In this document: positions 1-9,689 of the stretch, in pieces | How positions within the stretch are numbered: position 1 is the first letter of the stretch | Layout of the letters: each line of letters starts with the position of its first letter | DNA from: Mantamonas sphyraenae | Lineage: Eukaryota; CRuMs; Mantamonadidae | Direction of reading: 5' to 3' | DNA length: 64,000 bases | Assembly: GCA_026936335.1 (NCBI GenBank) | Contig: JAPMXV010000058.1 | Coordinates: 186,001-250,000, forward strand | Translations under genes and position numbers: made by a program | Notes under the pieces: generated by a model | The model's database searches: none | Told to the model about the DNA's origin: nothing | The model's input: the letters and a program-made list of their open reading frames with translations, nothing else

Positions 1-1
1 C

Positions 2-1006
2 AAGGATCAGATCGAACGCAACCGCACGGACAAGCGAGGCTTCTACCGATGCAGTGGGTGGGATAGCACCGTGGCGAGTGTGGTAGCGTTGGAGAAGCTG
101 TGCGGTGTGTTGTGCAACAACACCAGCCTGCGTTCGTTGGAAATGGGCCTCAACAGGTTCCAGTGCACGGCCATGGTGACTCCGGTGGACTTTTTCACCA
201 CCATGTTCACACACAACCACACGCTGAAGCGACTGGTGTTCACGGACAACCTGAACCTGGCCACGCATCGCACCATGCGCGAGGTGTTCCAGGACGCATC
301 GCCGGTGGCACACGATCTGTTCCACAGCATGAGTGTGGCCGACACCCTGGAGGAGCTGCGTGTGGATGCCTGCGGCGTGTGTGACTCGGGCGTGCAACTG
401 CTTGCCAAGGCGTTGCTGTCCAACACCACCCTCCAGGTGTTGCATCTGGGCAACAACATGATTGGCAACGAGGGCGCAGACACTGTCTCCGAGCTCCTTG
501 TGCGCAACCACACCCTGCGTGCGGTGCGTCTGGGTGAGTGTGGCATCAGCGGCCCGGGCATGCGATCCTTCATCGAACGCATGCCCTACTGCTACGGCAT
601 CCAGGAGCTCATGATGGACCGCAACAACATTGGCAATGACGTGGCCATCGAGGTGGCTAACATGTGTGCACAGACATTTGTGTATCCAGACGATGATGAG
701 GATGAAGAGGAGGAGGAGGAGTTGGTCAAGGTGCGTGTTGACGACGAAGCAGGCTCTTCATCGTCGTCTTCATCCTCCTCCTCCTCCTCCACTGCTGTGG
801 AAGAGCAAGAGGCATCTGAGGAGAAGAAAACGAAGCGTGGCCAGGTGCAGCTGCGTCGTGTGGACATCCGAGGCAACCCGCTGTCTGTGCGTGCCATGGA
901 TGCCATCCGAGAGCTACTGGATGGCCTGGAGAACCCAGAGATGCATCCATTGTTGGAGTGGGATGGTGAGAGATTGGCACGTGGCCTGCGGCGGGGCACA
1001 GGGTGA
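2..1006 (+). CDS. Leucine-rich repeat (RNI-like) protein, 5' truncated by the window edge
   Basis: The frame is open from base 2, so the N-terminus lies outside the window; the first in-window start-like codon (position 71) is probably internal. The visible part has ribonuclease-inhibitor-type leucine-rich repeats of about 28 residues, for example LQVLHLGNNMIGNEGADTV and IQELMMDRNNIGNDVAIEV, followed by an acidic tract (DDDEDEEEEEE), a poly-Ser run and a last repeat (VDIRGNPLSVRAMDAIRELL). Such repeats are protein-binding scaffolds seen in NLR-like and RanGAP-like proteins; nothing here fixes a partner. The stop is TGA at 1004-1006. The next gene starts about 115 bp downstream on the same strand. 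No intron is needed in the visible part. Confidence 0.7.
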   Translation, partial: KDQIERNRTDKRGFYRCSGWDSTVASVVALEKLCGVLCNNTSLRSLEMGLNRFQCTAMVTPVDFFTTMFTHNHTLKRLVFTDNLNLATHRTMREVFQDASPVAHDLFHSMSVADTLEELRVDACGVCDSGVQLLAKALLSNTTLQVLHLGNNMIGNEGADTVSELLVRNHTLRAVRLGECGISGPGMRSFIERMPYCYGIQELMMDRNNIGNDVAIEVANMCAQTFVYPDDDEDEEEEEELVKVRVDDEAGSSSSSSSSSSSSTAVEEQEASEEKKTKRGQVQLRRVDIRGNPLSVRAMDAIRELLDGLENPEMHPLLEWDGERLARGLRRGTG

Positions 1007-1122
1007 GGTTGGGATCCGATTTGGAAATCGAGATGCGCCGCGAGACACAGAGCATTTTGCCGTGGCAGCGTGGAAGAACCTGGAGAGCGCTGAGTGAGGG
1101 AGAGAGACAGAGCAGAGAGACA

Positions 1123-2784
1123 ATGGACGATTTGAGCAATGAGATGCGGAACAAAATGGTGTTGGATGACCTGATGGATGCAGAGACGCAGAGCGAGTTG
1201 TCTGCAGACACGGCTCTGGCGATCATGGAATCGGTGATGGAAGGAGGGTACGAAGAGACACCAGAAATGCAGGTAGAGGCGATGTTGCCTGGTCTCCAGC
1301 AAGGAGCGTATGCACATGGGGACTACGGGGACGATGAGAGCGTCAGCAGTGTACATGGAGAGTCGGACGCGGGATCGTCGTCCGGCAGTTCGTTGGCAAG
1401 GCTGCACATGAGCAACCAACACGCATGGTCATCGTCCGACACAGACACACCGCAGACGGAGGTGACGACGTCATCTTCCTCCCTGTTTGAATCCCGACAG
1501 ATGTGGTCGGATGTGGATGGAAGCGAGATGGTGAGTCCGTTGTCAGACACCACGTTTGGGTCGGTGGAACTCAACCTGAAGGGGTTCATGGGTGTGTTGC
1601 AAGGCAATGACCTCGAAGAGATGGTCATGGGATTGACTGCAGACAGCGATCAGATCATTGCTTTTCGCTCGCCCGTGGCCTTGTCCGACACACCCACACG
1701 CGTTGTGCTCGGGATGGAGGGTGGTGATGGCAAGGGCAAAGGCAAGGAGGGTGGTGGTGTGGACACGTGGGAAGCAGTCAATACGTTGACGAAACGGACC
1801 AAGGTGGACGTGGAACGGGCATCGCAGGGGAAACTGAACATGGGACGTAGCCTTTGCAGACCGGCAGTGCAACGTGTGGGAGGGAGGGATCTGGTGGTGA
1901 CAGGCACAGACACGCTGATGGAGAGCCAGCCAGAGATGCTGGTGTGTGGATACATCGACGGGAACGAGGTGCGGCTGGCCGAGGTGCCACGTGAGTATGT
2001 GGATGGACCCGTGAACGACGTGGCGTGGATGGACGAGACGACGCTGGTGTTTGCATGCCACGACAGCATCTGTGCCACGTCGTTGGACGAGGGTGGGTTC
2101 TGCGAGGACACAATGATGATCCAGCAGACACACACGGATGCAATCCGAGAGATTGCGGTGCAGGGAACGCGTGTGCTGTCGGGTGGCCATGACAAGATCC
2201 TGGCCATCACAGACATCAGCGAGGCGAACGAACAGAGCGTGAATGGGTCGGGCAACATCAACGACGTCATTACGGCGTGGGACATTGAACAGGTGGTGGG
2301 CAGTGTGTCATGGTTGCCCAATGGCAGCGCAAATGTCGCCTGCACCACCGATCTCGGCTCCTTCTTCATCTGCGACCCGCGACTGCCTCCCGAACATCAC
2401 CACGCCTTTGTGTATTCCACCTCGCGCACTCATTTGTTTTCGCATGCGTTTCTGGATGAGTTTACTGTTGCGCTTGGGTATGGGGGAGAGGATGCTCACT
2501 TCAGTTTAATCGATGTTCGCAACGGCCAAGTGATCACTGGAAACGCCGACCCCTCCCAAACGCAGCTCGGCGACATCCAATACTACCCAGAGACGTCGCA
2601 AATGATCACCATGGGAGCACCCGGACTGACAATGTGGAGTCTGAACGCAGAGGAGGAGCTGATCAGCGAAAAGTGGCGCTGGCATCCAGAGAATGTCGAG
2701 TCGACCTATGCTGTGCTGTATGGCGACCATTTGGTGTGCACCGACAGCAACTCCAACATTTTCCTGCTGCACAGCGACGTGTAG
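1123..2784 (+). CDS. WD40-like beta-propeller protein of unknown function
   Basis: Single-exon frame of about 553 residues starting at ATG 1123 (context acaATGG). The frame is open further upstream to an ATG at 1033, so the start is not certain. The first 270 residues are acidic, Ser-rich and low in complexity. The second half has WD40-like blades, including VNDVAWMDETTLVFACHDS, IREIAVQGTRVLSGGHDKIL, VGSVSWLPNGSANVACTTD and a terminal blade ending in FLLHSDV. WD40 propellers are scaffolds, and no enzymatic motif is visible. I could not assign it to a named WD family. It is tail to tail with the HECT gene, with only about 10 bp between the two stop codons. Confidence 0.65.
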   Translation: MDDLSNEMRNKMVLDDLMDAETQSELSADTALAIMESVMEGGYEETPEMQVEAMLPGLQQGAYAHGDYGDDESVSSVHGESDAGSSSGSSLARLHMSNQHAWSSSDTDTPQTEVTTSSSSLFESRQMWSDVDGSEMVSPLSDTTFGSVELNLKGFMGVLQGNDLEEMVMGLTADSDQIIAFRSPVALSDTPTRVVLGMEGGDGKGKGKEGGGVDTWEAVNTLTKRTKVDVERASQGKLNMGRSLCRPAVQRVGGRDLVVTGTDTLMESQPEMLVCGYIDGNEVRLAEVPREYVDGPVNDVAWMDETTLVFACHDSICATSLDEGGFCEDTMMIQQTHTDAIREIAVQGTRVLSGGHDKILAITDISEANEQSVNGSGNINDVITAWDIEQVVGSVSWLPNGSANVACTTDLGSFFICDPRLPPEHHHAFVYSTSRTHLFSHAFLDEFTVALGYGGEDAHFSLIDVRNGQVITGNADPSQTQLGDIQYYPETSQMITMGAPGLTMWSLNAEEELISEKWRWHPENVESTYAVLYGDHLVCTDSNSNIFLLHSDV

Positions 2785-2794
2785 GACTGTGAAA

Positions 2795-5700
2795 TCAGCT
2801 GAATGCAAACCCGGTTCCTCCCTCTTCAATGGCCAGCCGTAGCTTGGCAGCAAGGGTGTCTGCGTCGGTGTAAGCGGGCAGTTTGACCATGTTGAAGCAG
2901 GTGGATGCCGAGGGCAGCTTGTCGACGTCGGGCACCTTGTGCACCGTCAGCGGCGGCTCAAACACATACTGCAAGGGTGCACGTGCACACCCGGTGGCAA
3001 ACAGCAGAAAGGGTCCTGTCAGGTCTGGTTCGTCATGCAGTAGTTGCCACAGGGCCTGCACCACAGGATGGGAGTCATCGTAGCCTTGTGCGTATTGCAC
3101 CACATTGCGCAGCGCGTCCACGTCGTACGTCTCCTGTCCACACAGGATGAGTTCCAACTCTTCCTCGGTGAGCATGTGCACCATGGAACTTGGCACGATG
3201 TCGGAGAAGCCACGGCATAGGGCAGCGAGCTCCCGTTCGGCCTCTCGTGTCAATTTGTACTCCACCAACAGGTCCAGATACTCCAGTTTGTTGGCATTGG
3301 TCACTGTGCGATGTGCCCCACCCTTGCACAGCTCGATTTCCTCACCCTGCTCGTTGGTGATGCTGAAGCGCTCGTCCAGGATGCCCTCGATGTCGTTGTC
3401 ACGCACCCACAGGATCTGATTGTCATATACGTGGCGGTCGATGGTGCGTATGTCGTGGTAGGACAGTGCGCGCCCCAGCAGCCGCTTGTAGACAAAGCGG
3501 GACAAGCGTGCGTCGAGCAACTCGCCCTCCAGCATGCACTTGGCCATGAACCGTCCTGCAAACTCAAAGTACCGCAGCAATCGTGCATTGCCTCCGCCTG
3601 CATGTGCCTGTGGAAAGTAGCGTCCGTCGTCCGAGCGTGCAAACAGTTGCTGGTGTGTGAACAGTTCCCGCGATAGCAGTGTCACAAACTCACGTCGCAC
3701 ACCCTTGATGTCCAGCGCCTCTTCGTTGGCAAATGTCACCTTCCACTTGCGCAGCAACTCGGCGCGCTTGCGTTCGCCAAACGCCGCGTACGACGATTTG
3801 AGCAGCCGGGTGCGATCGATCTCCCAGTGATCCACGGGGTCGGTGGGCGACAGATGCAGTTTGATGTACGCTCGCTTGATCTGCAGGTCAAACAACACGG
3901 GTACTCTGCGAAAGAGAACCTGGTGTGCCGTGGCTGTGGAGGAGGATGAGGATGAGGACGACGAAGACGACGATGATGACGCACCGCTCGCTTCCAATCC
4001 CATCACAAGGGACATGTCACGTGCATAGTGATCGGTGAGCCATGTGGCATAGAAAGCATGCGTGGGCATGTACTGCCAGGCTTGGTTGCGGCGCAGGAGG
4101 GCGTTGAGGAGCTCCAGGAGCATCAGACAGCGAGGATCCGTACGCACGAGCTTGGCTGATGCATCGTCGCTGGACGCAACTGTGTCCAGCAACGAGGCGA
4201 GTGCATGGTGACAGAACGCAACGATGGCGTCCAGATGCTCCTGTGTGAGTGCAACATGGGTGTAGAACACATCGTCTGGGATCACACGCACCAGCTGCGC
4301 CAGCATGGCCACCTTGACATGGTTGTTGTTCTTTGCAGTCTGCATACCCAACCATCGCCAGGCATCTGCATCGCGTGTTTGACCGCTGGCCGCTGCCATG
4401 CGTGCAATCACTTCCGAAGCGAGTTGGCTGCTGATCACCTGCATCAGGTGGCTGTTGCTCTTGCTGCCACCTCCCTGCACACGCACTCTGCTCATCGCGT
4501 CCATCAACGTGCGTGCGCGCAGCAGCTGCAACGATGTCTCGGCGAGCCAGATCCCATCGGCATCCACACGCAGTTGGACCATGCGGCTGCACCACAGCAG
4601 GGCGTCCATGTTGCTCATGGCATGGAGTGTGTCCCCATCACGCACAGACACGTACTCCTCGCTCTCCACGGATCCTGGTTGCATCCATTCGGCCAGTGTC
4701 TCCCAACGCCCGTCCTGTGTCTCTTTGTGCTTGCGAAGCACCATCGAGAGGAACCCACCGGCCACAAGTGTATGCCTGGGCCCCTGGCCCTGTGCACATG
4801 CCACCAGACAGTCCACGAGTGTCTCGAGTGCGTCTGTGTCTTGCAACGGGGCAGCGGACGACGCGTACTCGTCAAACAGCGCGTCTGCGTCACGGTCTCC
4901 ATACACACGTGCTGCGCTTTGCCACAGAGCCCATGTGAGACCCATACTATGTGCCTGTTGCACATTTGCAGTCGCCAGCGCGTGCACTGCCTGAAGGAGA
5001 GGCACTGCAGGAGTCGGCGGGGTTCCCGGGTGCATCACACGCTGGCCAAACAGCGTCCACAGCGGTTCGTGATTCATCAGCACATCCACAGATGCGGTGT
5101 CTCCCTGAGCCAGGTGCTGCACCGTCTCTAGGGCATATGCCGGTTGGACGCCAGCTTCGATCCACTCGCACAGGCCCGCCACTACATCCTTGGACACTGC
5201 TTCGTCTTGAATCTGCACACAGTCAGCCACAGACGCTGCCAACTCGTCGTGGTCCACGCCCAGGGACAGCAACCATGCAGCCAGCGTCCGATCAGCCACA
5301 GGCAACGCGAGGTCCTCTGGAAGCACATCCAGAAGCTCCACAGGCAGCACTGCGTCGTGCCAATGACACAACGCGGCAAGGAAAGACGTGGCATCCTGTG
5401 CACTCCATGGCAGATGCGCCAGTTCGGCGATCCAATCCCGCAAACCAACAGGCACACCTGCTTCGTGCTGTTTCAGGTTATCCATCGACGCCTGAAACGC
5501 CTCCATCACGCGTACCATGTGTGCATCGTCGCTCAGGCGTCCGCTGTACATGCATGCCTCGTGCACCATGGCGTATGCGAGTGCGGTGTGGCCGCGTTCT
5601 TCCATGTTGTCCATGCCCACCACTGCCTCCCATAGCTTCACCAGCGCCTGTTCTGTTGGTTGTCTCTCTGTCACAAGGGCATCTGCATCTTCCACATCTG

Positions 5701-8700
5701 CGGCTGCCTCGTCCACAAGGGAGCGCACGTCGGTGTGATCTCCGTCGCCGTTCGCAATGTCACCAGCCACACGGAGCATGCGTGTTGCAAGGCTCTCGTC
5801 GCCCGTCTCACTCGTAGGTGCACGCAGCATCTCACACAGCTGCGCGTGTTCCTCTGTCTCGGACGACACCAGATGCAACATCCGTTTGGCAAGCAACGCA
5901 TCCTCCAACGCCACAGCCATGTGAGCTACGTATGAGTGTGGACACAAATCATCCTGGAGCACATCTACGAGTGCCTCGTGTGTGTTGGCACCAGTCTTTG
6001 TCAATGCTTGTGCAGCTTCGGATGCGTCGATGTGGGCCTTGGCAAGCAAACGCAGCGCTGTGCCTTCGATTGCGCCCGTATGCATCACAGCCGCCGCCAA
6101 ACCACTTGCTTCCACGTCCCACGACCCAGTGTCGTGCAATGCGTGCAGGGCATCCAGCGCAGCTGCGCGCACTGTGTCATCGGCCAGCAAATCGATCATC
6201 CGTGCAGCCAACGCGTCACCATCGTCCAAACGCCCCATCTCTGCACACGCATACGACACCATGGCCACATGGAGAGATTTGTCGCGGAGGAGGCCACCCG
6301 CAGGCAGCAGAATTGACTGCAACGCAGCAGACGCTTCTTCTGATTCGCCAACATGCATCTCCAGCAACGCACGCACAGCCAATGCACCCTCCACATCCAT
6401 GTCATGTGCACAACACACAGCCAGTACCTGTACAAAGAGCACGCACACATTGTCGATGCCGCTCTTGGGTTGCCAAAGACGCAACAGACGCTCCAACGCC
6501 ACATGCATGCTTGTGTCTTCTTCATCATCCTCAGCATCATGTGCATCCATCACTTGCAACACATACTCTAGCCCCACGAGTGTCTCGCGCGGCTGCAGCG
6601 ATTTGCAGCGCATCAGTTGGAGCAGATGGGGCGACGGGACGGATTCCGCCAATTTGCTCAGCCAGGGGCCTTCCACGCGCACCTCGCTCAGATCCATGGC
6701 TTCCCTGTGCTGGCTCGCATTGTCGCCCAACCCACGCCAGCTGGCCTGTACACTGTCCCCGTCGTCACACATCATCAGCAGCGACCTCAGCAACGGCTGC
6801 TCACGCACATCGTCTCGCCGCGCACGCAGTGCATCCGGCAACGTCACTCGCGCTTCCCATGCAAACAGTGTCAGCAACGCCATGTGAAGCTCGTCCGTAG
6901 CATCCTCCTGCACATTGGCGAGCTGACGCAACACAGCTTCGAGAGCAGTCAACATCGCGTCGTGGTCGTCATCCGCCACATCCTCGCCGCCATTGGCTGG
7001 CATGTGAATGCAATCGACGGCCTGAAGCGGTTCCAGGAGCAGATTATGTGCTTGGACGGCGTGCAGCAGCACAAACTGTACAATTGGCAGGTGTTGCGCC
7101 ACCTGCGTGCTACCCAATGCCTCCAACCACGCCTCTGTGTGTCTCTCCAGCATGGTCACTTCATGGTGTGCTGCGTACTCCAACACAGCTGCACCGAGGC
7201 CATCCATCGCCTTCTGCACGTCACGTTCCTGCGACGCACGTTCAAACCCACCGCAGCTGTGCATCACGACCACATGTGCCACAGCACGCACTTGGTTGCT
7301 GTCCAATCCGTCCCAGGGCATCGCTGCAGGCGACAGCACGCTTGCACATGATGCCACGGCCCATCCCACGGCTTCCAACGCGCGCGCCTCTTTGTACCAC
7401 CCCCGTTCGCGCCTGCCACTGCTTGCAGGTGTGTTTGACGCCGATGCACTGGTTACGCTCATGTCTGCGTCGCTGTGCAGGAGCAGCTGGAGCAGCGGGT
7501 GTCCCAGCTGCGCCAGCACCAGTGATGGTTGCAGGTATCCCGCCTGTAGTGCGCTGTACAACCCCTGCAGGGCATCCACCTGTTCCCGTGCATACATGCG
7601 CACAGGGAGTGCACATACATGCGACAAGGCGTCGACGTAGTCCTGTTGCCTGCTGCTGTCCTGCGATTCCTGAACACGTGCAGCCAGCCCCTGCAGCACA
7701 GGTTTCACATTGGCACGCACATCCAACGCCACGCGGTAATACTCCACAGACGTACGCCAAGACGACACTCGTGCCTGCCACTCCTGCACAGCCACCTCCA
7801 GACTGTCGATTGTCGCTTCCTGACTCGCCACAGTTTGCTTCAAACTCCTTTCCTGCTCCTCCAGCCTCTCCAGACGTGACTTGAGCGCCTCCTTGCCATC
7901 CAACATGGCCTTCAGTGCACCTTCCCTCTGCCTGATGGCCTCTCCGGCCTCCATGGATTCCTGCAGCATGGCCCTGACTTCGCTCACCTCCTTCTTGGCC
8001 TCCTGTGCCCGCTTCCGTTCCCGTTTCTCTCGCTTCTCTGCCTCCTCCGCCTTTGCCCGTGCCTCTTTGGCCTCTTTGGCCGCCTCACCATGCTTGCGTT
8101 GCCACTGCTCCGCGGCCTGGGCGTTTGCTTCATACGACGCCTCGGCAATGGACAACGCATACTTCAAATCGTCACGTTCTGTGCGCATCTGTTCCAACAA
8201 ACCCTGTGTTTCCTGTCGCTGCTTCCTCTCTGTGCGTAGTTTGCTCTCCATGCCCCGCAATCGCTCCACTTCGGCGCGTAGTTCATCCACCTCGTTCCGC
8301 AGCACTTCTCGCTCGCTGTGCAGCAGTGTGATGTCCACAGCGTTCACCTCCTTGTTTGTGTCCACCTCCCTGTGTGTATGTTCTCCCGTCTCTGTCTCAT
8401 CCTCCTCTTCCTCATCCTCGTGCTCGTCTGCCACCGATCCGGGCAGCGTCAACGCGCGAGGCGTTTTGGGCAGCGGCTCCAGCGTTCCCGCGTGCCTGTG
8501 CGCCACAGGACTGCTTTGCATGACATGTACGTCATCCTCATCGTCGCTCTTGTGACCCAGATCTTCCGTGACATCCATGGGATCGTCGTCGTCGTCGTCG
8601 TCGTCGTCTGCAACGGGACTCATCAGTGGGTTGATCTCGCTCTCACTCGTTTCGTGGGTGCTGGGCTGCACCATGAGCACACGTCCACCATGATTGGCAC

Positions 8701-8827
8701 TGTGTGTGCGTGTGCGTTGCCACAGTCGCCACAGAAGCACCCACGACACCACCAGCAGTGTGGAGACCACAACAAGCGCCACTCCCGTCCCATCCATCGC
8801 GCGTTGGCGACGCGGTCGCTCTGCCAT
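2795..8827 (-). CDS. Very large membrane-anchored HECT-type E3 ubiquitin ligase
   Basis: An unbroken frame of about 2,010 residues from the ATG at 8827 (MAERPRRQRAMDGTG). Order of parts: a hydrophobic segment at about residues 14-34 (VALVVVSTLLVVSWVLLW) that should act as a signal anchor; acidic low-complexity sequence; a long coiled coil at about 160-370; roughly 1,200 residues of Leu/Ala-rich, probably helical-repeat sequence; a poly-Ser run; and a C-terminal HECT domain of about 330 residues. The catalytic Cys lies in LPSASTCFNMVKLPAY, about residue 1977, followed by the usual short tail. HECT ligases form a ubiquitin thioester on this Cys. The frame is open further upstream, but that extension would overlap the divergent prefoldin gene. 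Membrane anchoring is inferred from hydropathy only. Confidence 0.85.
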   Translation of the reverse strand: MAERPRRQRAMDGTGVALVVVSTLLVVSWVLLWRLWQRTRTHSANHGGRVLMVQPSTHETSESEINPLMSPVADDDDDDDDDPMDVTEDLGHKSDDEDDVHVMQSSPVAHRHAGTLEPLPKTPRALTLPGSVADEHEDEEEEDETETGEHTHREVDTNKEVNAVDITLLHSEREVLRNEVDELRAEVERLRGMESKLRTERKQRQETQGLLEQMRTERDDLKYALSIAEASYEANAQAAEQWQRKHGEAAKEAKEARAKAEEAEKREKRERKRAQEAKKEVSEVRAMLQESMEAGEAIRQREGALKAMLDGKEALKSRLERLEEQERSLKQTVASQEATIDSLEVAVQEWQARVSSWRTSVEYYRVALDVRANVKPVLQGLAARVQESQDSSRQQDYVDALSHVCALPVRMYAREQVDALQGLYSALQAGYLQPSLVLAQLGHPLLQLLLHSDADMSVTSASASNTPASSGRRERGWYKEARALEAVGWAVASCASVLSPAAMPWDGLDSNQVRAVAHVVVMHSCGGFERASQERDVQKAMDGLGAAVLEYAAHHEVTMLERHTEAWLEALGSTQVAQHLPIVQFVLLHAVQAHNLLLEPLQAVDCIHMPANGGEDVADDDHDAMLTALEAVLRQLANVQEDATDELHMALLTLFAWEARVTLPDALRARRDDVREQPLLRSLLMMCDDGDSVQASWRGLGDNASQHREAMDLSEVRVEGPWLSKLAESVPSPHLLQLMRCKSLQPRETLVGLEYVLQVMDAHDAEDDEEDTSMHVALERLLRLWQPKSGIDNVCVLFVQVLAVCCAHDMDVEGALAVRALLEMHVGESEEASAALQSILLPAGGLLRDKSLHVAMVSYACAEMGRLDDGDALAARMIDLLADDTVRAAALDALHALHDTGSWDVEASGLAAAVMHTGAIEGTALRLLAKAHIDASEAAQALTKTGANTHEALVDVLQDDLCPHSYVAHMAVALEDALLAKRMLHLVSSETEEHAQLCEMLRAPTSETGDESLATRMLRVAGDIANGDGDHTDVRSLVDEAAADVEDADALVTERQPTEQALVKLWEAVVGMDNMEERGHTALAYAMVHEACMYSGRLSDDAHMVRVMEAFQASMDNLKQHEAGVPVGLRDWIAELAHLPWSAQDATSFLAALCHWHDAVLPVELLDVLPEDLALPVADRTLAAWLLSLGVDHDELAASVADCVQIQDEAVSKDVVAGLCEWIEAGVQPAYALETVQHLAQGDTASVDVLMNHEPLWTLFGQRVMHPGTPPTPAVPLLQAVHALATANVQQAHSMGLTWALWQSAARVYGDRDADALFDEYASSAAPLQDTDALETLVDCLVACAQGQGPRHTLVAGGFLSMVLRKHKETQDGRWETLAEWMQPGSVESEEYVSVRDGDTLHAMSNMDALLWCSRMVQLRVDADGIWLAETSLQLLRARTLMDAMSRVRVQGGGSKSNSHLMQVISSQLASEVIARMAAASGQTRDADAWRWLGMQTAKNNNHVKVAMLAQLVRVIPDDVFYTHVALTQEHLDAIVAFCHHALASLLDTVASSDDASAKLVRTDPRCLMLLELLNALLRRNQAWQYMPTHAFYATWLTDHYARDMSLVMGLEASGASSSSSSSSSSSSSSTATAHQVLFRRVPVLFDLQIKRAYIKLHLSPTDPVDHWEIDRTRLLKSSYAAFGERKRAELLRKWKVTFANEEALDIKGVRREFVTLLSRELFTHQQLFARSDDGRYFPQAHAGGGNARLLRYFEFAGRFMAKCMLEGELLDARLSRFVYKRLLGRALSYHDIRTIDRHVYDNQILWVRDNDIEGILDERFSITNEQGEEIELCKGGAHRTVTNANKLEYLDLLVEYKLTREAERELAALCRGFSDIVPSSMVHMLTEEELELILCGQETYDVDALRNVVQYAQGYDDSHPVVQALWQLLHDEPDLTGPFLLFATGCARAPLQYVFEPPLTVHKVPDVDKLPSASTCFNMVKLPAYTDADTLAAKLRLAIEEGGTGFAFS

Positions 8828-8845
8828 TGCAAACCCACCTCTATC

Positions 8846-9661
8846 ATGGCTGACGACGACGGACTCACACCTGTGTTTGTGGAAGTGAAGGACAAGGAGG
8901 TGAGTGACATGATTGCCCCGCAGTGCACACGCGACGTCTGCCTGAGCGCTGGCAGCTTTGTTGGTCATCTGGCTCTTTGGCGCGAAAACAAGTGGCCGTC
9001 ATACGCAGCACACGGAGCCATATGCGCCTGGAAAACCACACCCACGTGTGCATTGCTGCGGTGCAGTGACTCACATCCTACTCATGTGTGTGTCTGCATT
9101 TCCCCACAGGCGTTCTACGAGCTGCAGGAGGAGATGCGCGCCACGCAGAAGAACCTGAACCAAGCCCACCAGTCGTTGGCGCTTCGTGAGCGTGCCAAAC
9201 GCCGCATTGAGCTGACGGTGGCCGAGGTTGGCGCCCTGCCCGACGATGTGGTCACGTACAAGAGTGTGGGTAGGTTTGCACAGCCACGCATACGTGCCCC
9301 AGGCAGCCCAAACACAGCAGCCGTTTCCTCCCGTTTTGCCAAGTGTGTGATCACGCGCTGCCCCTCCCCACACCACCACGCTCCGGACACAGACGACACA
9401 CACACACACACACACGAGCACATCCGCACGGCCTGCTGACACACCATCCCTGCGCACGCACGCACTGGTGCAGGCAAGATGTTTATGCGTGTGGAGAAGC
9501 CCAAGTTGCTGGGGCAGCTGGACGACGAGGCCAAGCAGATGGACGCACACATTGAGGATGTCAAGGAGCAGGTCACCTACTACGAGGAACAGGCCAAGAC
9601 TCAGAACGAAAAGATTGACAAGCTGGTGGTGCGTCACGATGCCCCTCCCGCCGAACAATGA
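8846..9661 (+). CDS. PFDN1: Prefoldin subunit 1
   Basis: Three exons by inspection: 8846-8899, 9110-9269 and 9474-9661, all with GT-AG borders, giving 133 residues. The joined protein has the beta-type prefoldin layout: an N-terminal coiled coil (AFYELQEEMRATQKNLNQAH), the conserved hairpin entry YKSVGKMFMRVEK created by the second splice, and a C-terminal coiled coil (LDDEAKQMDAHIEDVKEQ). Human PFDN1 has YEGVGRMFILQSK at the same place. Prefoldin is a cytosolic hexamer that delivers unfolded actin and tubulin to the chaperonin CCT. Intron 2 holds an (AC)n run at 9396-9415. The start codon is 18 bp from the start of the divergent HECT gene. Confidence 0.9.
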
Positions 9662-9689
9662 GGATGATGGTTTCCATTTCCTCTTCCTG

